Below, piece by piece: positions 61,902 through 64,000 of a stretch of 64,000 bases of DNA. Below the pieces are notes generated by a model. It was not told the DNA's origin and did no database searches. It was given only the letters and a program-made list of their open reading frames with translations. The stretch's first letter is position 1. Every line of letters starts with the position of its first letter. The translations under genes were made by a program, and so were the position numbers. This stretch comes from Rhodovulum sulfidophilum (GTDB lineage: Bacteria > Pseudomonadota > Alphaproteobacteria > Rhodobacterales > Rhodobacteraceae), in the NCBI GenBank assembly GCA_003241785.1, contig QFPW01000019.1:1-64000 (forward strand). Direction: 5' to 3'.

Positions 61902-63817
61902 GCGCTGCGCGCCTCCTCCCGCGCGGGCAGGATCAGCCGGAAGGTGGCGCCCCGCCCCGGCGCGCTTTCGGCCACGAGCTTGCCGCCATGCGACTCGGCG
62001 GTCGAGCGGCAGATCGCGAGGCCCATGCCCATCCCCGCCGTCTTGGTGGTGAAGAATGGCGTGAAGAGCCGTTCCAGATCCTCTGGCGCGATCCCGGGGC
62101 CGGAATCGGCGACCGCGATCTCGACCCCCTCGGGCGCCGGGGCCACGCGGATCGCGAGCCGCCGGGGGCCCGGTGTCCCGGCCATCGCCTGGGCGGCGTT
62201 CAGCGCGAGATTGACCAGCACCTGCTGGAGCGCGACCCGGTCGCCCCGGACCGGCGGCAGGCCGGCGGCGACCCGCGTCTCGACCTGGATCTCGGCCCGG
62301 GCGATCTCGCGCGCGACGAGGCGCAGCGCCTCCTCGACCAGCTCGGCCGGCGCGAGGGTGGCCCGGCTCTCCGGCGCCTTGCGCAGGAAGCCCCGGATCC
62401 GCGCGACGATCTCGCTCGCCCGGCGCCCCTCGCCGACGATGCGCGCGAGCCCCGCCTCGACCTCGCCGAGATCGGGCTCGGGCCGGCGCAGCCAGCGCAG
62501 CGCCGCCTCGCCGTTGGTCACCACCGCCATCAGGGGCTGGTTCACCTCGTGCGCGATCGAGGCCGAGAGCTCGCCCAGCGTCGCCACCCGCGCCGCGTGC
62601 GCGAGATCCGCCTGCGCGGCGAGCAGCGCGTCCTGCGCCTGCCGCCGCTCGGTCAGGTCCACGACGAAGACGAAGACGTCACCGTCGGTTTCGCCGGGCC
62701 CGGGGAAGTTGATGCCGAACATCACCGGCACGCGGCCGCCGTCGCAGCGCGCGACCTCGGTCTCGCCCTCGAGGAACCGCTCGCCGCGCAGGAAGGCGCC
62801 GAGGACCGCGACGAAGCTCGTGTCATCGCCGGTCAGGATGTCGTCGACCGAGGCGCGCGTCTCCTCGCCGATGCCGATCATCGCGCGGAAGGCCGGGTTC
62901 ACGCGCACGATCCGGGCGTTGCGCCGGGTGCGCGGCAGGAGCTCGGGATCGGCGGCGAGCGCGGCGGCGAGCCCCTCCGCGTCGCGAAGGCCCAGCCGGT
63001 CGAAATCGGCGCGGACCGCGCTCCAGTCCTCCTCCACGACGCCGACCCGGCTGCCCTCGAACATCCGGCGATAGCGCCGCTCGCTCTGCACCAGCGCGGC
63101 GAGGGCGGCGTGCCGCCCGGTGACGTCGGTATTGGTCTCGAGCACGCCGATCACCTGGCCCATCCGGTCGGTGCGGGGCGCCCAGCGGCTTTCGACCACG
63201 ATCTCGGCCCCGGTCCGGGTGCGGTGGCGCAGCGTGCCCTCCCAGCGCCCGGTCTCGGCGAGCGTCTTCTCCACCTCGGGCCGGGGCATCGGATAGCGCG
63301 TCGAGAGCAGCGCGTCGGCGTTCTCGCCCACCGCCTCCTCGGCGCTCCAGCCATAGGCCTGTTCGGCGGCGCGGTTCCAGAAGGTGATGGTTCCGGCGGG
63401 ATCGCGCATGAAGATCATGTCGTGCGAGATGTCGATGAGCCGCGCGGTCGCGGTCAGCCGCTCGGTCGTGGCGCGGTTCTCGAGCGACAGGACCGCGGTG
63501 ATGGCGATAGCCGCGACGCTGACAAGCGCGCGGATGCTCGGCGCGCCGACATGTCCGATCCCGTGCGACGCGACATAGGCGACGAGGGTGAAGGCGAGCC
63601 CGGCGAGACCGGCGGCGACGATATCCCCCCGGCGCCCGGTCCGCGCGGCGATGAGCACCACGACGACGTAGAGCACGGCGACCGCGCCCTCCAGCGGCGA
63701 GAGCGCGTCGACGAGAAAGATGAGGAGCGTGAGCGCGGCCGCCGCGGCGCGCAGCAATCCGCGGCTCAGGGGCGCGCCGGCCGGGGCGGGCCGCGGGGGA
63801 TCGGGCGTCGCGGGCAA
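61898..63817 (-). CDS. PAS-domain sensor histidine kinase, FixL/StyS style
   Basis: This 639-residue membrane kinase starts with about four hydrophobic segments (residues about 20-110). It continues with a first PAS domain ('DMIFMRDPAGTITFWNRAAE'), a second PAS-like domain (about 240-390) and the HisKA box 'ELSASIAHEVNQPLMAVV' (phospho-His). The ATPase domain follows ('QVLVNLALNAAQAM', 'VADSGPGIAPEDLERLFTPF'). TTG 63817 with GAGG 5 bases upstream is chosen. Longer starts at 63916 and 63991 would include or cross the shared regulatory site and add residues of noncoding character. The signal is unknown; no haem-binding PAS histidine is obvious. Confidence 0.9.
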   Translation of the reverse strand: MPATPDPPRPAPAGAPLSRGLLRAAAAALTLLIFLVDALSPLEGAVAVLYVVVVLIAARTGRRGDIVAAGLAGLAFTLVAYVASHGIGHVGAPSIRALVSVAAIAITAVLSLENRATTERLTATARLIDISHDMIFMRDPAGTITFWNRAAEQAYGWSAEEAVGENADALLSTRYPMPRPEVEKTLAETGRWEGTLRHRTRTGAEIVVESRWAPRTDRMGQVIGVLETNTDVTGRHAALAALVQSERRYRRMFEGSRVGVVEEDWSAVRADFDRLGLRDAEGLAAALAADPELLPRTRRNARIVRVNPAFRAMIGIGEETRASVDDILTGDDTSFVAVLGAFLRGERFLEGETEVARCDGGRVPVMFGINFPGPGETDGDVFVFVVDLTERRQAQDALLAAQADLAHAARVATLGELSASIAHEVNQPLMAVVTNGEAALRWLRRPEPDLGEVEAGLARIVGEGRRASEIVARIRGFLRKAPESRATLAPAELVEEALRLVAREIARAEIQVETRVAAGLPPVRGDRVALQQVLVNLALNAAQAMAGTPGPRRLAIRVAPAPEGVEIAVADSGPGIAPEDLERLFTPFFTTKTAGMGMGLAICRSTAESHGGKLVAESAPGRGATFRLILPAREEARSA

Positions 63818-63917
63818 GAAGACCTCGGAAGCTGACGCGCCAGTGTTAGCGGCCCCCGGCGCCGATGTCCCGGCCTTTGTCCCCGGCCTCCGGTCCCGGG
63901 CGACGCCGGAAGCCACC

Positions 63918-63933
63918 CTAAACGGAGGTATGA
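63918..63933 (-). promoter_or_regulatory. Shared near-palindrome, site 3 (upstream of kinase)
   Basis: On the minus strand TCATAC-CTCC-GTTTAG lies 100 bases upstream of the kinase TTG start, in noncoding DNA. This copy is independent of any coding constraint and supports autoregulation of the kinase-regulator pair. The rest of the gap to the window end shows nothing further. Confidence 0.5.
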
Positions 63934-64000
63934 GGCGGGCAAACGACCGGGCGATTCGACGTAGGCCCGCGCGGGGCGTAGCCTGCTCCACGCCGGACGT

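Overview
The window reads as chromosomal DNA of a very GC-rich alphaproteobacterium, most likely of the Rhodobacterales (Rhodobacteraceae/Paracoccaceae type). The reasons are the gene content and order (an LpoA-like lipoprotein next to rsmI/yraN, then glnD-murJ-trpS-usp-nfuA-tsaB-rimI), a ruvC-ruvA-ruvB run, a short DUF1127 protein, a CtrA-type TTAA-N7-TTAA box and an Irr-type iron box. No ribosomal RNA, plasmid origin, transposase or CRISPR array is visible, so species-level placement is not possible from this window.

Layout. 1-1.6 kb is a lower-GC flank with a DUF4238-type gene and a small unknown gene. It abuts the 3' end of tRNA-Ser(GCU), which suggests the edge of an integrated island; tRNA-Phe(GAA) follows. 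2.1-13.9 kb is a core block: YraN, RsmI, an LpoA-like lipoprotein, GlnD, MurJ, TrpS, an unknown two-anchor membrane protein, a universal stress protein, NfuA, TsaB and RimI. 14.1-19.6 kb is a nucleoside uptake operon (BMP-type binding protein, double ATPase, two permeases) ending in purine nucleoside phosphorylase. A roughly 390-bp hairpin-array repeat occurs twice in inverted orientation, at about 9.07-9.46 and 19.54-19.93 kb, so it flanks trpS through pnp.

20-28.6 kb holds a TauE/SafE exporter with its TIGR02186 partner, a nucleoside-kinase-like P-loop protein and the most unusual unit of the window: a tightly overlapping YcaO-TfuA-zinc metallopeptidase operon followed by a 148-residue protein of unknown function. 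A terminator separates it from a convergent winged-helix/TPR regulator. It looks like a peptide- or protein-backbone modification system (thioamide or azoline type), with no obvious short precursor peptide.

28.9-32.9 kb holds two acetamidase/formamidase family genes transcribed divergently. One product carries a Tat signal; the other is fused in frame to an AraC-type regulator. 32.8-37 kb holds an ABC ATPase/permease with a His-rich loop, a small exported protein, and an alkaline phosphatase behind a four-repeat Pho box. 37.3-42.8 kb holds an AI-2E family permease, a small membrane protein with an HlyD-type adaptor, a SulP transporter and an overlapping PPK2.

42.9-51.1 kb holds a conserved unknown gene, a formylglycine-generating-enzyme-like protein, a Na+/H+ antiporter, a YecR-like lipoprotein with a CtrA box, a UvrD-type helicase and ruvBAC. 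51.2-59.6 kb holds DUF1127, an RTX repeat protein, PrmA, MsrA, a MATE transporter, a cation diffusion facilitator, an ABM-domain protein and a flavin monooxygenase. 59.8-64 kb holds an alpha/beta hydrolase, a stand-alone receiver, a FixJ-type regulator and a PAS histidine kinase. A shared near-palindrome lies 88-100 bp upstream of the hydrolase, the stand-alone receiver and the kinase, which suggests one small regulon.

All assignments come from reading the translated sequence and motifs; no database search was run. Start codons are often TTG or GTG in overlapping pairs and are less certain than the ends.
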